Of a stretch of 35,068 nucleotides of DNA, positions 1 to 9,118 are shown one piece after another. This DNA is from a candidate division WS1 bacterium. GTDB lineage: Bacteria > Armatimonadota > Zipacnadia > Zipacnadales > UBA5352. A program made the translations under genes and the position numbers. The stretch covers positions 1 through 35,068 of the forward strand of contig PXBW01000057.1 of NCBI GenBank assembly GCA_003566775.1, written 5' to 3'. The first letter of the stretch is position 1; every line of letters begins with the position of its first letter. The notes beneath the pieces were generated by a model, which worked only from the letters and a program-made list of their open reading frames with translations, made no database searches and had not been told where the DNA came from.

Positions 1-1595
1 AGATTACCCGCCACTATCGTCTTGCCCTCCGCGCGCCCGGCGCTGGTCACGGTGAGGCTCGTGAGATTCTCGCGCGACATCTGTATCCTCACCGTCGAGG
101 CGAGCATTCGCGTCGCGTTCGCAAACGCGTTTCGGGTGCCCCCGTTTCCTGCGGCTACCTGGATCGTCTCCTTTCGCTCCTGGTCGATCACCGGGAGCAC
201 GCCCAGCAGCCTCGCATCGAGTACGTCGCGTATCTCATCCGGATCGGCGAACGTGTCGTCAATCTGATCGACCACCACCGCCGCCAGCGCTGCGAGGAGA
301 ATCGCTCCGATGAAGCCAACGCCGATTATCGACTGATACTGCGGCGACACCGGGCTGCGCGGGGTGTCCGCCTCCCTCACCACCTGCACCGGGGCGATCG
401 CCATCGCCCGCTCAAGCTGAAGCTCATGAAGACGCGAGAGCAGGAACGAGTGGACCGACTGCAGGCCCTCCGCCTCCCGGGCCTTCTCCTTGTAGCTGAT
501 GCTTCCCGCCGGCACCAGTTCCGAAAGGGCCTGCTGCTCGCTAAGCTGCGCCTGCAGAGCACTCTCCCGTGCGCGCAGAGAGTCCAACTGACCGTACAGC
601 CCTATGAGCTTATCCTGTGCGCTGAGATAGACCGGATTCGGCTGGGTGGTCACCGCGGAGCGTGTCATCTCCGACCGCTCCTCGAACTGCTCCTCCAGTC
701 TTGCGATATGCTCCCTCAGAGCAGTTATCTCCGGACTGTCATCGTAGTACTCCTGCAACTTGTCCTGAAGCTCCACATGAAGCCGAGAGAGCTGCTGCTC
801 GATGGCTACAGCCTGATAAGAAGGCTGTTCCTCTGTCTCCTCAAGCTCCATCGGCTCCTCCTCGAGCCGATTCGCCGTGCGCTCGATCTGGGCCTCGATC
901 GCCCGCATCTCGATACGGTTCTCGGCGATACTCCCTATCAGGCTGTGCAGGCGAGTTCCACCTTCCGCCGAAGCAATATTCACCCCGGTCGTGAGATACT
1001 CCTGTTCGAGCCTCGCCATCCGTTCTTCAAGGTCACGCAGATCGCCGGACACCGTCCCGATCTGTCTCTCCACGTAATCTATCGCGGAGACAGTGGACCT
1101 CGTGCTTTGCTCGCGGGAGGATTGCTCGTAGAGCATTGCCCACGTGTCGGCGATCTGCTTGGCCTCCATGGGATCACGAGAGCGGAATGCAATCGAGATC
1201 ACGTTCGCCGACGTGCCGCGGGCCTGCTCGACAGTCACAGCATCGATTAGTGCGTGGATCGGGTAGTCAACATTCAGCTCCTGCCTGACCCTCTCCGCGA
1301 TCTCCGCGCTTCTTATCAGCCGCCTGTGCATCGATATGTCCGCCTGCAATGATCTCAGCACGTCCTGCTCCGTCATCAACGGCATTCCCCCACGCCGCGT
1401 CTCACCGGGTGTCACGAGCATCCATACCGATGCCTCGTACATTCTCGGCTGCACGGCGGCGTAGAGCAGCGCACTCGCTATCAAAACCAGTGCAACCGGA
1501 AGCATCACCCAGAGCCGTCTGCGAAATACCGAGAGTAGATTGCGTGATCCCGCAATCGACTCCGTGTCATCGATTGAGTGCATTCTGTCTTCCAT
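1..1595 (-). CDS. Wzz-type chain-length protein fused to BY-kinase (partial, runs off left edge)
   Basis: I translated this frame by hand; the ORF track omits it because it has no stop inside the window. About 531 residues are visible, starting MEDRMHSIDD, with a GGGGAG ribosome site upstream. A transmembrane helix lies near residues 25-46 (WVMLPVALVLIASALLYAAV), then a long periplasmic coiled-coil section, a Pro-rich motif (PRSPVSP), and a second helix near 420-440 (IIGVGFIGAILLAALAAVVV). This is the Wzz/GumC layout. Beyond it the protein continues with LLGVLPVIDQ and ends at the edge in SAGRAEGKTIVAGN, a Walker A of the bacterial tyrosine kinase (Wzc/CpsD) type. The family controls polysaccharide length and export together with Wza. 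It lies 70 bp downstream of the YjbH-like gene, probably in the same operon. The tyrosine-rich tail cannot be seen. Confidence 0.88.
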   Translation of the reverse strand, partial: MEDRMHSIDDTESIAGSRNLLSVFRRRLWVMLPVALVLIASALLYAAVQPRMYEASVWMLVTPGETRRGGMPLMTEQDVLRSLQADISMHRRLIRSAEIAERVRQELNVDYPIHALIDAVTVEQARGTSANVISIAFRSRDPMEAKQIADTWAMLYEQSSREQSTRSTVSAIDYVERQIGTVSGDLRDLEERMARLEQEYLTTGVNIASAEGGTRLHSLIGSIAENRIEMRAIEAQIERTANRLEEEPMELEETEEQPSYQAVAIEQQLSRLHVELQDKLQEYYDDSPEITALREHIARLEEQFEERSEMTRSAVTTQPNPVYLSAQDKLIGLYGQLDSLRARESALQAQLSEQQALSELVPAGSISYKEKAREAEGLQSVHSFLLSRLHELQLERAMAIAPVQVVREADTPRSPVSPQYQSIIGVGFIGAILLAALAAVVVDQIDDTFADPDEIRDVLDARLLGVLPVIDQERKETIQVAAGNGGTRNAFANATRMLASTVRIQMSRENLTSLTVTSAGRAEGKTIVAGN

Positions 1596-1665
1596 GGCAT
1601 CTCCCCGGGCGGGAAAGACACATCGATTCTCGCGGTCCTCTCCCGCCATGACTCTCCATAATGTA

Positions 1666-4059
1666 CTATCGCAGATGCGTCCGGAATGTCAACGATCCTG
1701 TCACATTCCTCATCCCCAGAAGGCTGATACTGGCCGTCCCCCAATCCTCCATGAACCAGCGCATCCCCGCGTTGACATAATCGGAGTCGTACTCGGCTAT
1801 CGCGTGGGCTGCATTCTCTCCACCGATGGACCACTCCAGCCCCCCGAATACCGGCTCGTATCTTCCGCTGCCGACGCCCAGGTGCCCGCGTAACCGGTCA
1901 TGCTCCCACGTCGCCACCGCGTACTCGCCCTCGCCCAGGTAGGAGACGTGGGTTCCGAACATCACGTCCTGTGCGCCCACCGCGATGGCGGGAAACCACT
2001 CTCCCCGCTGCCGGTTGAGCCGATAATGCACGTTGAAGCTGCGGTCGAGATTGTAATCCCAGTCATACGCCTTTGCATCATAGAAGAAGGTCAATCTGCC
2101 GACCAATTCGAGATTCGGCAGAAAGCCAAACCCGAGAAATGTCGGCATGGCATCCGTGTCGTCACCCGCAACCTTCGAGTGTTCGCGATTGAGGTACGAC
2201 ACCCCCGCGAAGAGCTCTCCATCCGCGGCCACATCGGCGGTAGGTATTCGGATCAACCCGCTAGTCCCCTCGTAGCTGGGCGCCACGGGCCACGTGGTAT
2301 CCGACGGGCGATCCTCGCGCTCCGCCAGCCTGGCGCCCTGCCTTTGAAGGTAGGCCGGAGACAGTTCCCCGCGAAAGCTCTCGAGGTCCTGAGGGCCCTG
2401 CAGGTAGTCGCCGCGCACGGCAACACTCGACACGTAGTCGAACCGGAAAGCCCTGTCAGAACGCAGCCTCAACTGCTCGGGCTCCGCCGCTCTTCGTGGC
2501 CCCAGCGGGAGTGAGATCTCGAACGCAAGGCTCTCCCTGCCGTCATCAGTGCGGTTCGCGCGTGCCTCGATCACGCTCTCTCCGTAACGTCTGCGCAGAG
2601 ACAGCGTGGCGCCTCGCTCGCCGCTCTCCGTAAACTGTCCATAGCTCAATCTGGTGTTGAGGCCAGCGTCTCCCCAGTCATACTGGTAGTAAGCGGTTGC
2701 ACCGGCGGCTCTGTCGGTGGGATCGAATCCGGACTCCGAACTCACAAGCGTGCCGACCAGGCCGAACTGGTGCGCGTCCGAGTCCGTCCTCAGTTCTCCG
2801 TAGTAGCCATGGGCGAGGTCGTCGAACTTACCGACCGATCCGGTCGCGAGGAAGTCGCGGGACGGCCGCCCCACCCAAGTCAGCAGCCCGCGGTCCATGG
2901 TAACCTGCTGTCTGGAAGTGAGCTGTGCGGGAAAACGCAGATTGGCCCATAGCCCCGGTGCAATAGTGGTCTGCAGATTGGTCAGCAGAAAGTAGTCACT
3001 GATTATCGGATCGGATTCAAGCCCGATGGCGTATTCAACCCCGGGGCGAAGCAGCAGATCGGTTCGCAGATGGCTCTGATTGCCTTGCGCTATCACCTCA
3101 ACCGGTGTCGCCAGATCCGCCGGCCCTGCAGCGACCTCCCATTTATCCGATAAAGTCTCACCTGACAATATACCCGCCGTCATCCTGGCGCAGTCGGCCA
3201 GATCCACCACCACATGACTGACCACGACGTCGTGGCGCTTGATCTGCACCGTGACCCTCATGGGCGGCAGAACTGTTGTCGCGACCTCCAGCGCTCTGGC
3301 CAGCGCATCGATGTCACTGCGCCACGTGCGGTTCTCGAACTCGATGGACCACATTCCGGTGGCATCGGTGGCGATTGCTATGTTCTCAAGCCCCTCCGTC
3401 GAGAGTCGCTCGAGGAGCGCCTCCGCCGCCACCGCCGGATCGACGGCCGCCGCGTCTCCATCGTCGGGCGCTTCCCCTGTTGGCGATTCATCGATAGTCT
3501 CCGCCGGCGACCTCTCCGGCGGCGGCTGAGCGACCGACTCGCTATCGCCAGCAACTACGTCTCCCTCCTGGACGATACGGCTCGAGGAACGGGCCTCCTC
3601 CGAACTCTGCCTCCGCGGCGCGCGCACTTCATTCACGCCCGCCGCCGCCAGTGCGGCGCCGAGCAGGCTGTCGATCTCCGCGCGCTGCGCCTCGTTCACT
3701 GTGGAGGCGAGGACGCTGTCTATCTCTTGAAGATCTACTCTCACCTCGATGAGCGTCCGTCGCCCCTCGACATTGCGCAGCCTTATTCGCCCCACATCGC
3801 CGGCCAGAGGCTCGGAGAGGCGCAGTACGGCGGCGAGCGCCATCTCCGGGGCCGGGCCGTCCTCCTGGAGCGTGTAAACAACCAGAAGCTCGTCGTCCGG
3901 TGAGTCGATTCTATCGACATCGACCCCAATCTCCGCCAGGGTCTCCCGCATCGCCTCGGTGTACGCACGGATATCCCGCACAGCCTCAGCGGCGGGCCGT
4001 GCGTACGCGATCACGCTTGCCGAGACGATAACGATAACGGTTACGAGTACGCGTTTCAC
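1666..4059 (-). CDS. YjbH-like outer-membrane exopolysaccharide protein
   Basis: 797 residues with an N-terminal signal peptide (VLVTVIVIVSASVIAYA). The start codon is GTG and overlaps the stop of the upstream Wza-like gene by 4 bases (GTGA), which implies translational coupling. An acidic, Ser/Pro-rich linker lies around residues 150-200. The C-terminal third holds YEGTSGLIRIPTADV, which resembles the conserved motif of the YjbH/YmcA outer-membrane family (G-x-x-G-L-I-x-x-P-[ST]-A), followed by alternating aromatic beta-strand sequence fitting a barrel. YjbH proteins are encoded with Wza-type exporters and are thought to help carry polysaccharide across the outer membrane. The N-terminal half has no domain I recognise. 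The family call rests on one motif, the barrel-like composition and the operon context. Confidence 0.7.
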   Translation of the reverse strand: MKRVLVTVIVIVSASVIAYARPAAEAVRDIRAYTEAMRETLAEIGVDVDRIDSPDDELLVVYTLQEDGPAPEMALAAVLRLSEPLAGDVGRIRLRNVEGRRTLIEVRVDLQEIDSVLASTVNEAQRAEIDSLLGAALAAAGVNEVRAPRRQSSEEARSSSRIVQEGDVVAGDSESVAQPPPERSPAETIDESPTGEAPDDGDAAAVDPAVAAEALLERLSTEGLENIAIATDATGMWSIEFENRTWRSDIDALARALEVATTVLPPMRVTVQIKRHDVVVSHVVVDLADCARMTAGILSGETLSDKWEVAAGPADLATPVEVIAQGNQSHLRTDLLLRPGVEYAIGLESDPIISDYFLLTNLQTTIAPGLWANLRFPAQLTSRQQVTMDRGLLTWVGRPSRDFLATGSVGKFDDLAHGYYGELRTDSDAHQFGLVGTLVSSESGFDPTDRAAGATAYYQYDWGDAGLNTRLSYGQFTESGERGATLSLRRRYGESVIEARANRTDDGRESLAFEISLPLGPRRAAEPEQLRLRSDRAFRFDYVSSVAVRGDYLQGPQDLESFRGELSPAYLQRQGARLAEREDRPSDTTWPVAPSYEGTSGLIRIPTADVAADGELFAGVSYLNREHSKVAGDDTDAMPTFLGFGFLPNLELVGRLTFFYDAKAYDWDYNLDRSFNVHYRLNRQRGEWFPAIAVGAQDVMFGTHVSYLGEGEYAVATWEHDRLRGHLGVGSGRYEPVFGGLEWSIGGENAAHAIAEYDSDYVNAGMRWFMEDWGTASISLLGMRNVTGSLTFRTHLR

Positions 4060-5537
4060 CAGTTAAACACCCTGTCGAGTGTGCCGATTATGCCCAGAAT
4101 AGAGAGAGGATCAGCCAGTTGCTCCCGAATACCCCTGCGAGGCTCGCGCGACGGCACATAGAGCGTGTCGCCGGGCTTCAGTTGCCAGTTCGCCGCCTCA
4201 TTCTCTCCCTGCAGCAGCCCTCTGGCATCGAGCTGGACGACCGTGGGCCTGCCGCCCTCCTCGCCGCGCCGCACCAGGGCGACCTGCTCCGCCACCGCTT
4301 CCGATCTCAGCCCGCCCGATCTCGCCAGCGCATCGGCCACCCGAGTCTGCTCATCCCACGGGAAGAAACCGCTCGACCCCACCGCACCCAGCACCACGTA
4401 AGACTTGTCCCGCGCCGGTACCAGCACAATGTCATCAGGCTCGATGAGCATTCGCGCGATCTCGGTGTCCTGACCATGCATCATCGGTCGAATATCCACG
4501 ATCTCCTTCTCGCCATCCGCATGGATAATCGTCACATTCTCCGGATTCGCCGCCTCCGACGGCTGCCCGGATAGCGCCAGCGCGTCGGCCAGTGTGATAC
4601 CCTCCCGGTGCTCGAACCGCCCCGCAGACTGCACTGCGCCAGTCACCGCGAAGTACTGCATCTCCGGATCCGGCGGCGCCGGCGGCACCCAGAGAACGTC
4701 ACCTCCGTACACCGGCGGCGGCTCGATCTCACGGTTCAGCACCAGATCGACAGCAAAGCTGTCGATGGAGCCGTCGCCGCGCAGGATCATCGCTCGCTCG
4801 CGGTCCGCCTCCTTCCCCACCCCACCGATCTTCACCAGCAGTTCGAGCATGTCGAAGCTGGGGCGGTCGGGTGGGAGAGGGATCTCGCCGGTGCGGCCAA
4901 CCGCGCCGAGGACGCCGACGTAGCGGATCTCCTGCTCGGGGACCATGAGGACATCGCCGGCGCGGATCTCGGTCTGTCCGGCCTCCGGATCGAGTTGTCC
5001 GCCGAGGTCCACGAGATCGGTGCTGCCGTCGTCGCGGTATATGCGCACCCGGCTCAAGTCCGCCTCCGGTTTCGCGCCGCCCGCCCGGGTGAGTACCTTC
5101 GTGATGGTCCCGGCGCCGGTGGGCAGCTCCACCGCCCCGGCCGAGGCGACGGCGCCGAGGATGTACGCAACGGGAGCGCGCATTTCCGTGACGTTTATGA
5201 CAACATTGGGTGAACGCAGATGGCGGCCGCCCGGGCCGAGAGCGTGTTCGATCTTATCGGTAAGCTCCCGGACAGTCATGCCCTCTACCAGGATCTCGCC
5301 GGTTGCAGGATATGTTATACGCCCGTCGGGTCGGACACCGACCGAGAGGCTCCACTCCTGATGGCCCGCGACCTGAATGTTGAGGCTGTCGCCAGCACGG
5401 ATTCTGTACACGAAGCCTTCCGCCTCGTCGGCTGAAGCGGAGGCCAACAGCGTGGCGGCGAGCAGTGCGCACAACGCCAGGCGCATCGGCGCTCGCCTGA
5501 GTCCCGACAGCGATCGGATGACAGGTATCGATATCAT
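4056..5537 (-). CDS. Wza-like polysaccharide export protein with repeated SLBB domains
   Basis: 493 residues. The ATG is preceded by a strong AGGAGG site 6 bases upstream. A Sec-type signal (ALCALLAATLLASASA) has no lipobox cysteine, unlike classical Wza. Next comes a Poly_export domain at about residues 38-115 (YRIRAGDSLNIQVAGH, RPDGRITYPATGEI). I count four SLBB-like repeats, each with the phrase 'GAV...G' (ILGAVASAGAVELP, VLGAVGRTGEIPLP, VTGAVQSAGRFEHR, VLGAVGSSGFFPWD), at roughly 128, 205, 295 and 380. The C-terminus PLSILGIIGTLDRVFNW is hydrophobic, as in many Wza-type proteins that end in a membrane-inserting helix. It should form the outer-membrane export channel that docks on the Wzz/kinase protein encoded downstream. 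Confidence 0.92.
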   Translation of the reverse strand: MISIPVIRSLSGLRRAPMRLALCALLAATLLASASADEAEGFVYRIRAGDSLNIQVAGHQEWSLSVGVRPDGRITYPATGEILVEGMTVRELTDKIEHALGPGGRHLRSPNVVINVTEMRAPVAYILGAVASAGAVELPTGAGTITKVLTRAGGAKPEADLSRVRIYRDDGSTDLVDLGGQLDPEAGQTEIRAGDVLMVPEQEIRYVGVLGAVGRTGEIPLPPDRPSFDMLELLVKIGGVGKEADRERAMILRGDGSIDSFAVDLVLNREIEPPPVYGGDVLWVPPAPPDPEMQYFAVTGAVQSAGRFEHREGITLADALALSGQPSEAANPENVTIIHADGEKEIVDIRPMMHGQDTEIARMLIEPDDIVLVPARDKSYVVLGAVGSSGFFPWDEQTRVADALARSGGLRSEAVAEQVALVRRGEEGGRPTVVQLDARGLLQGENEAANWQLKPGDTLYVPSREPRRGIREQLADPLSILGIIGTLDRVFNW

Positions 5538-5689
5538 TGCGCCTCCTCACGGACCGGTGCAGGTCAGAGTGACTCGAAGCTTAGATATTCGTCATCGCTT
5601 CAGGGATACCTTCTGCGGATTTCCGTAACGACGTCAGTATTGAATGGCTTCATTGACAGGATCATTGTCATTAGTGTAATTGTAGTTCG

Positions 5690-6149
5690 TCAGTTGGCGC
5701 CGTACAGCCGCGGAACCTCGCGGGGGGCGCGTTGCGACTGCTGCGCGGACTGCCGACCGACCGCATGGCCGATGCCGGCGAAGATGAGGAGCACGGCCAT
5801 GAACTGTGAGTACATCCCAAACACCTCGCCGGTCACTGAGGTCCTGAGGGTGTAGCCGACGACGACAGGTGCGAGCCGATTCTTCCGCCACACTTCGCGA
5901 AAGCCCACCACATCGTGAAAGAAAAGACCAGCCGCAGCGCAGCGCGACGCCTGCCAGCGCCACCACGCCGCGATCAGGGCGCTCCACCACACGATTGGCC
6001 AGCCCCCAGACGAGTAAACCGCCACCCGCCATCAAGGTCAATGCCCGGAGATCCGCAACACTCACCGTAATCCTCCCGCCCGCCACGGGTATGATTGCGC
6101 TCTCACACGGCAGATATGGATAGACAGTCGCATGGCATAAAGGTTGCAC
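5690..6149 (-). pseudogene. Frameshifted remnant resembling an O-antigen ligase/polymerase
   Basis: Two overlapping minus-strand frames together read like the two ends of an O-antigen ligase-type membrane protein. The upstream frame (from GTG at 6149) gives LPCESAIIPVAGG, then RITVSVADLRALTLMAGGGL, close in style to the N-terminal region of Wzy/WaaL-like proteins. Near 5920-5950 the sense switches to the frame ending at 5690, giving RKNRLAPVVVGYTLRTSVTG and then EVFGMYSQFMAVLLIFAGIG, like their last helix. The central helices and large periplasmic loop are absent, and only about 150 residues remain of an expected 400-450. It lies inside the polysaccharide operon where a polymerase or ligase would be expected. 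Alternatives are an unrelated small membrane protein or an assembly frameshift combined with a deletion. Family assignment is by pattern only. Confidence 0.4.
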
Positions 6150-6499
6150 GGTCAGACCGCGCGTAATCGAACTCTACCGCGAATCGGCGAGAAAAGCAAG
6201 GCAACGCAGGATTCTTGTCCGCCTCGCCAGCAGCAAGCGCGCAATCAACCAAGCACGTTCACCGACGGGACGATGGAACAGCCTTCAGCCGCCTGTACCG
6301 ACGACACAGGCGCCCGCACCCGCACCGCCGCGGGTGGCGTGATGGGTGGCACCGCTTCACCTCCCACGACTGGCCGCGTGGAGCAGCGTTTCGCAACGTA
6401 TCTCCTGCAACACTCGGTTTCGCTGTGCACATTGCGATGGATCTGACGATAAAGAGCATTCTTCGGGCGTTCAGTCGGTTCCGCAGAGGTCCAATGCCC
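6150..6499. other. 350-bp stretch without a convincing gene
   Basis: No frame here has coding character or a recognisable product. On the minus strand TTGCTT (6194-6199) and TAGAGT (6171-6176) are spaced 17 bp apart and could be a weak sigma70-type promoter for the polysaccharide genes downstream. Plus-strand frames contain pieces vaguely like a tyrosine recombinase C-terminus, but only with frame changes (see rejected items). With the ligase remnant next door, this is probably decayed sequence. Confidence 0.4.
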
Positions 6500-8386
6500 T
6501 TACTCCCCGGCGGCTTCGGGTGCGAGTTCAATGATCTCCGATGGGTCGGCGGGGTCGCAGACGGCATCGAGCAGGGCCTCGGCCTCGGCGCGGGAGGTCA
6601 TCGCGCGCCGCGCGCGGGCCATAAGCTCTGAAGGCGAGAGGTCCAGTTCGTGGCCGCTGTTGATGGAGATGCGCTGCACGCGGCGGCAGCGCGTGCTCTC
6701 AAGCTCCTCATTCGGGCTGTGGAGCCGCTCATGCACCTTCTCACCACGACGCAGGCTGGTGATCCTGATGGCCCCGGGCCGATCGGGATCGCGGCCGTTC
6801 AGCTTGAGGAACTCGCGTGCGATCTCGTAGATGCAGATGGGCTCGCCCATCTCCAGCACGTAGATGTTACCGCCCTCGCTCAGGGCGCCGGCCTGAAGCA
6901 CGAGGAACGCGGCCTCCTCGACGGTCATGAAGAAGCGGGTGGCCTCCGGGTGTGTGACGGTTAGCGGTCGGCCCTCGAGCGCCTGCTGCTTGAAGATGGT
7001 GAGCACGCTGCCGCTGGAGCCGATGACGTTGCCGAAGCGCACCGCAGTGAAGTTCGTTTCGCTCTCCCGGTCAAGCCCCATGATCAGGATCTCCGACAGA
7101 CGCTTGCTCGCGCCCATCACGTTGCATGGCTCGACGGCCTTGTCGGTGGAGATCGCCACGAAGCGCTCAACCCCGACTGCATCTGCCGCGAGGGCCACCA
7201 CTCCGGTACCGAAGACGTTGTTGCGTACCGCCTCGCGGGGATGATCCTCCATGAGATAGACATGCTTGTGGGCACCGGCGTGAAAGACCACGTCGGGGCG
7301 GTGGCGCATGAAGACCTCCCGGACATGGCCCTCATTGGTGAAGTTGCAGATACAGGTTGTAAGGCGGATCTGCGGGAACGCGCTTTGCAACTCCTGATAG
7401 ATCGAGTGGATCCGGTTCTCCCCGCGGCCCAGAAGGATGATCTCGCGAGGCTGATAACGACATAGCTGGCGACATATCTCGGAACCGATGGATCCGCCTG
7501 CTCCGGTCACGAGGATGGTGCGTCCGGCGACATAGTCGGGGTCCAGCTCGAGACTGATGTCGGTCATATCGCGGCCGAGCAGGTCCTCGAAGGAGAGGTC
7601 GCGGACGTCCTCGAGCGCCGCTGTGCCGTCGCCGGTCTCAAGCAGCCGCGGGAGGGTCCGCACGCGCGCTCCGGTGTCTTCTACATGCCTGAGCATCCGC
7701 CTGATGCGCCGTCCGGAGGCGGAGGGAGCGGCGAGGATGATCTCCTCGACGTCGAATCTCTCCACGATTCGGGGAAGGTCCGCTCCGGTCCCAAGCACGC
7801 GATGCCCTCCGACGATCATCCCATTCAGTGCAGGGTCATCATCGACGAAGCCGAGGATCCGGTAGGGGGAGTCCGCTGATGTCTCCGCGTGATGGATGAA
7901 GGTGGAGCCGGTGTGTCCCGCGCCATAAACCACCACCGGGGTTCGATCTCCGTTCTCGCCATCGGCGTCGGAGTGCCACACAGTTCTCCTGAGCTGGCGC
8001 CAGCCGAATCTGGAGCCGCCGATGAGCAGGCACGCAACCAGCCAGGTGATCATCAGGATGCTGCGCGAGAAGATCGGGGGGCCCGCGTAGAGCAGACCCA
8101 GGGAGCCAATAAGGAGCGTAATGGTGACCGCAAAGAGTATGGCGAGGGCAGCCTCAGAGCGCGCGTACGCCCAGACACGGTTGTAGAGACCGAGAAGGCT
8201 GCCAAAGACGATCATCAACGGGGTGAGCCACAGAGATGCAATCCGGAAGAACTCCCACCAGAGGGGCGGTATCTGACCGTCGAATCGCAGCCAGATCGCC
8301 ATGAGGATGGCCGCATTGATCAGCAGTGCATCCAGGAGGACGAGCAGAGCACGATGCCATCTGACGCCTGTGCGAGCTTCCGACAC
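6500..8386 (-). CDS. Membrane-bound UDP-sugar 4,6-dehydratase/epimerase (CapD/WbpM/PglF family)
   Basis: 628 residues, the usual length of the large membrane-bound members. Starts at GTG after GGGAGGGA. Four hydrophobic helices occupy about residues 12-125. A first Rossmann-like domain follows (VVVYGAGHTGSTFI, near 151-164). The catalytic SDR domain begins with ILVTGAGGSIGSE (291-303). The catalytic region reads STDKAVEP (413-420) and then NVMGASKR (422-429), so Met replaces the usual SDR tyrosine, as in WbpM/CapD-type enzymes. These convert UDP-GlcNAc to a 4-keto-6-deoxy sugar used for surface glycans. The gene is the most upstream of the polysaccharide genes here. The exact sugar product cannot be read from the sequence. 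Confidence 0.92.
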   Translation of the reverse strand: MSEARTGVRWHRALLVLLDALLINAAILMAIWLRFDGQIPPLWWEFFRIASLWLTPLMIVFGSLLGLYNRVWAYARSEAALAILFAVTITLLIGSLGLLYAGPPIFSRSILMITWLVACLLIGGSRFGWRQLRRTVWHSDADGENGDRTPVVVYGAGHTGSTFIHHAETSADSPYRILGFVDDDPALNGMIVGGHRVLGTGADLPRIVERFDVEEIILAAPSASGRRIRRMLRHVEDTGARVRTLPRLLETGDGTAALEDVRDLSFEDLLGRDMTDISLELDPDYVAGRTILVTGAGGSIGSEICRQLCRYQPREIILLGRGENRIHSIYQELQSAFPQIRLTTCICNFTNEGHVREVFMRHRPDVVFHAGAHKHVYLMEDHPREAVRNNVFGTGVVALAADAVGVERFVAISTDKAVEPCNVMGASKRLSEILIMGLDRESETNFTAVRFGNVIGSSGSVLTIFKQQALEGRPLTVTHPEATRFFMTVEEAAFLVLQAGALSEGGNIYVLEMGEPICIYEIAREFLKLNGRDPDRPGAIRITSLRRGEKVHERLHSPNEELESTRCRRVQRISINSGHELDLSPSELMARARRAMTSRAEAEALLDAVCDPADPSEIIELAPEAAGE

Positions 8387-8431
8387 GGATCCGTCCCTCC
8401 CTCAAGTGTAGCTCCGAGCCCGCTCATTCAG

Positions 8432-8466
8432 TGCGGCATCGATGCGTTAGCGAGCATGATGCCGCA
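8432..8466. repeat. Long hairpin (REP-like) upstream of the dehydratase gene
   Basis: The arms TGCGGCATCGATGC and GCATGATGCCGCA pair over 13 base pairs with a single bulged G, around the loop GTTAGCGA. The 11-mer GCGTTAGCGAG across loop and stem recurs in inverted orientation at 16616-16626, another intergenic region. It may be a dispersed palindromic element, an attenuator in the leader of the dehydratase gene, or a terminator for the gene at 8661-9065, whose stop lies about 195 bp away. Confidence 0.55.
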
Positions 8467-8660
8467 AGATCCGTTCCAGACGGCCAAAGGATACAACGCC
8501 GACACGACGTTGCACCCCTGCGGTACACCGCGGTCATGAAGATCATGAGAGGCTGTCGATGTTGCAGCCGTGGTGCCGCGGCTGTTGCAGCGAAGCTCTG
8601 GCGCGAGGATCAGGAGTATCGCGGTTGCGAGACCGCTGTGTCCCGATGCATCAGCGATGC

Positions 8661-9065
8661 TTAGAAACCTCCGCCTCCCTGCTCATGTCCTCCACCGATC
8701 GTTGTGGTGCAGGCGATGACGGGGACGCGGAAACGAACCTCAATGTCATCCACGACGGTCACTATCGTCCGCGTGCCCGGAGGAATACCGGGGATGAAGT
8801 AATACCCATTGGCGTCGGTTGTCGTCTCACGGTCCGGGTATTCCTCAATGTAGACATGCATATCTTCTGCAGGCACGTAACCATCCGGTGCAACACGGCT
8901 ACCGCTTATGATTGGTGAGGTGCCGTCGGGCAACACGTACACCCAGCCCTCAACCTTACCCTTGATGCAGCAGGGGTCACCATCGCATCCGGTGGTCATC
9001 ACCATGGCGATGGAGACACTGACTACCGCTATGAGTATCCCGAGTCCCGTCGACCTTGCTATCAC
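8661..9065 (-). CDS. Small exported, probable lipoprotein with carboxypeptidase-regulatory-like fold
   Basis: 134 residues from GTG, with GGAGGGG about 10 bases upstream. The N-terminus is a signal peptide (LGILIAVVSVSIAMVMTTGC). The cysteine after TTG could be lipidated, although the lipobox is not canonical. The rest is one small beta domain: DANGYYFIPGIPPGTRTIVT is the hallmark of CarboxypepD_reg/SpaA-like sandwich domains. The tail is glycine-rich (GGGHEQGGGGF). It lies 53 bp downstream of the SLH porin gene on the same strand and may be co-transcribed with it. A role at the cell surface is inference; no enzyme motif is visible. Confidence 0.7.
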   Translation of the reverse strand: MIARSTGLGILIAVVSVSIAMVMTTGCDGDPCCIKGKVEGWVYVLPDGTSPIISGSRVAPDGYVPAEDMHVYIEEYPDRETTTDANGYYFIPGIPPGTRTIVTVVDDIEVRFRVPVIACTTTIGGGHEQGGGGF

Positions 9066-9118
9066 TTTACATGCACCCCTCCGCGCATATTCAAAACGTG
9101 ATCCGACTTGCTGGACAA

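Noticed and set aside
426-1250. 274-aa plus-strand ORF
   Set aside because: Antisense to the Wzz/kinase gene; composition is Arg/Leu-rich shadow sequence with no domain.
6215-6480. Possible tyrosine recombinase remnant (TSHDWPRG, and RFATYLLQHSVSL in another frame)
   Set aside because: Needs a frame change with wrong spacing between the His and FAT motifs; no catalytic Arg or Tyr context. Likely chance.
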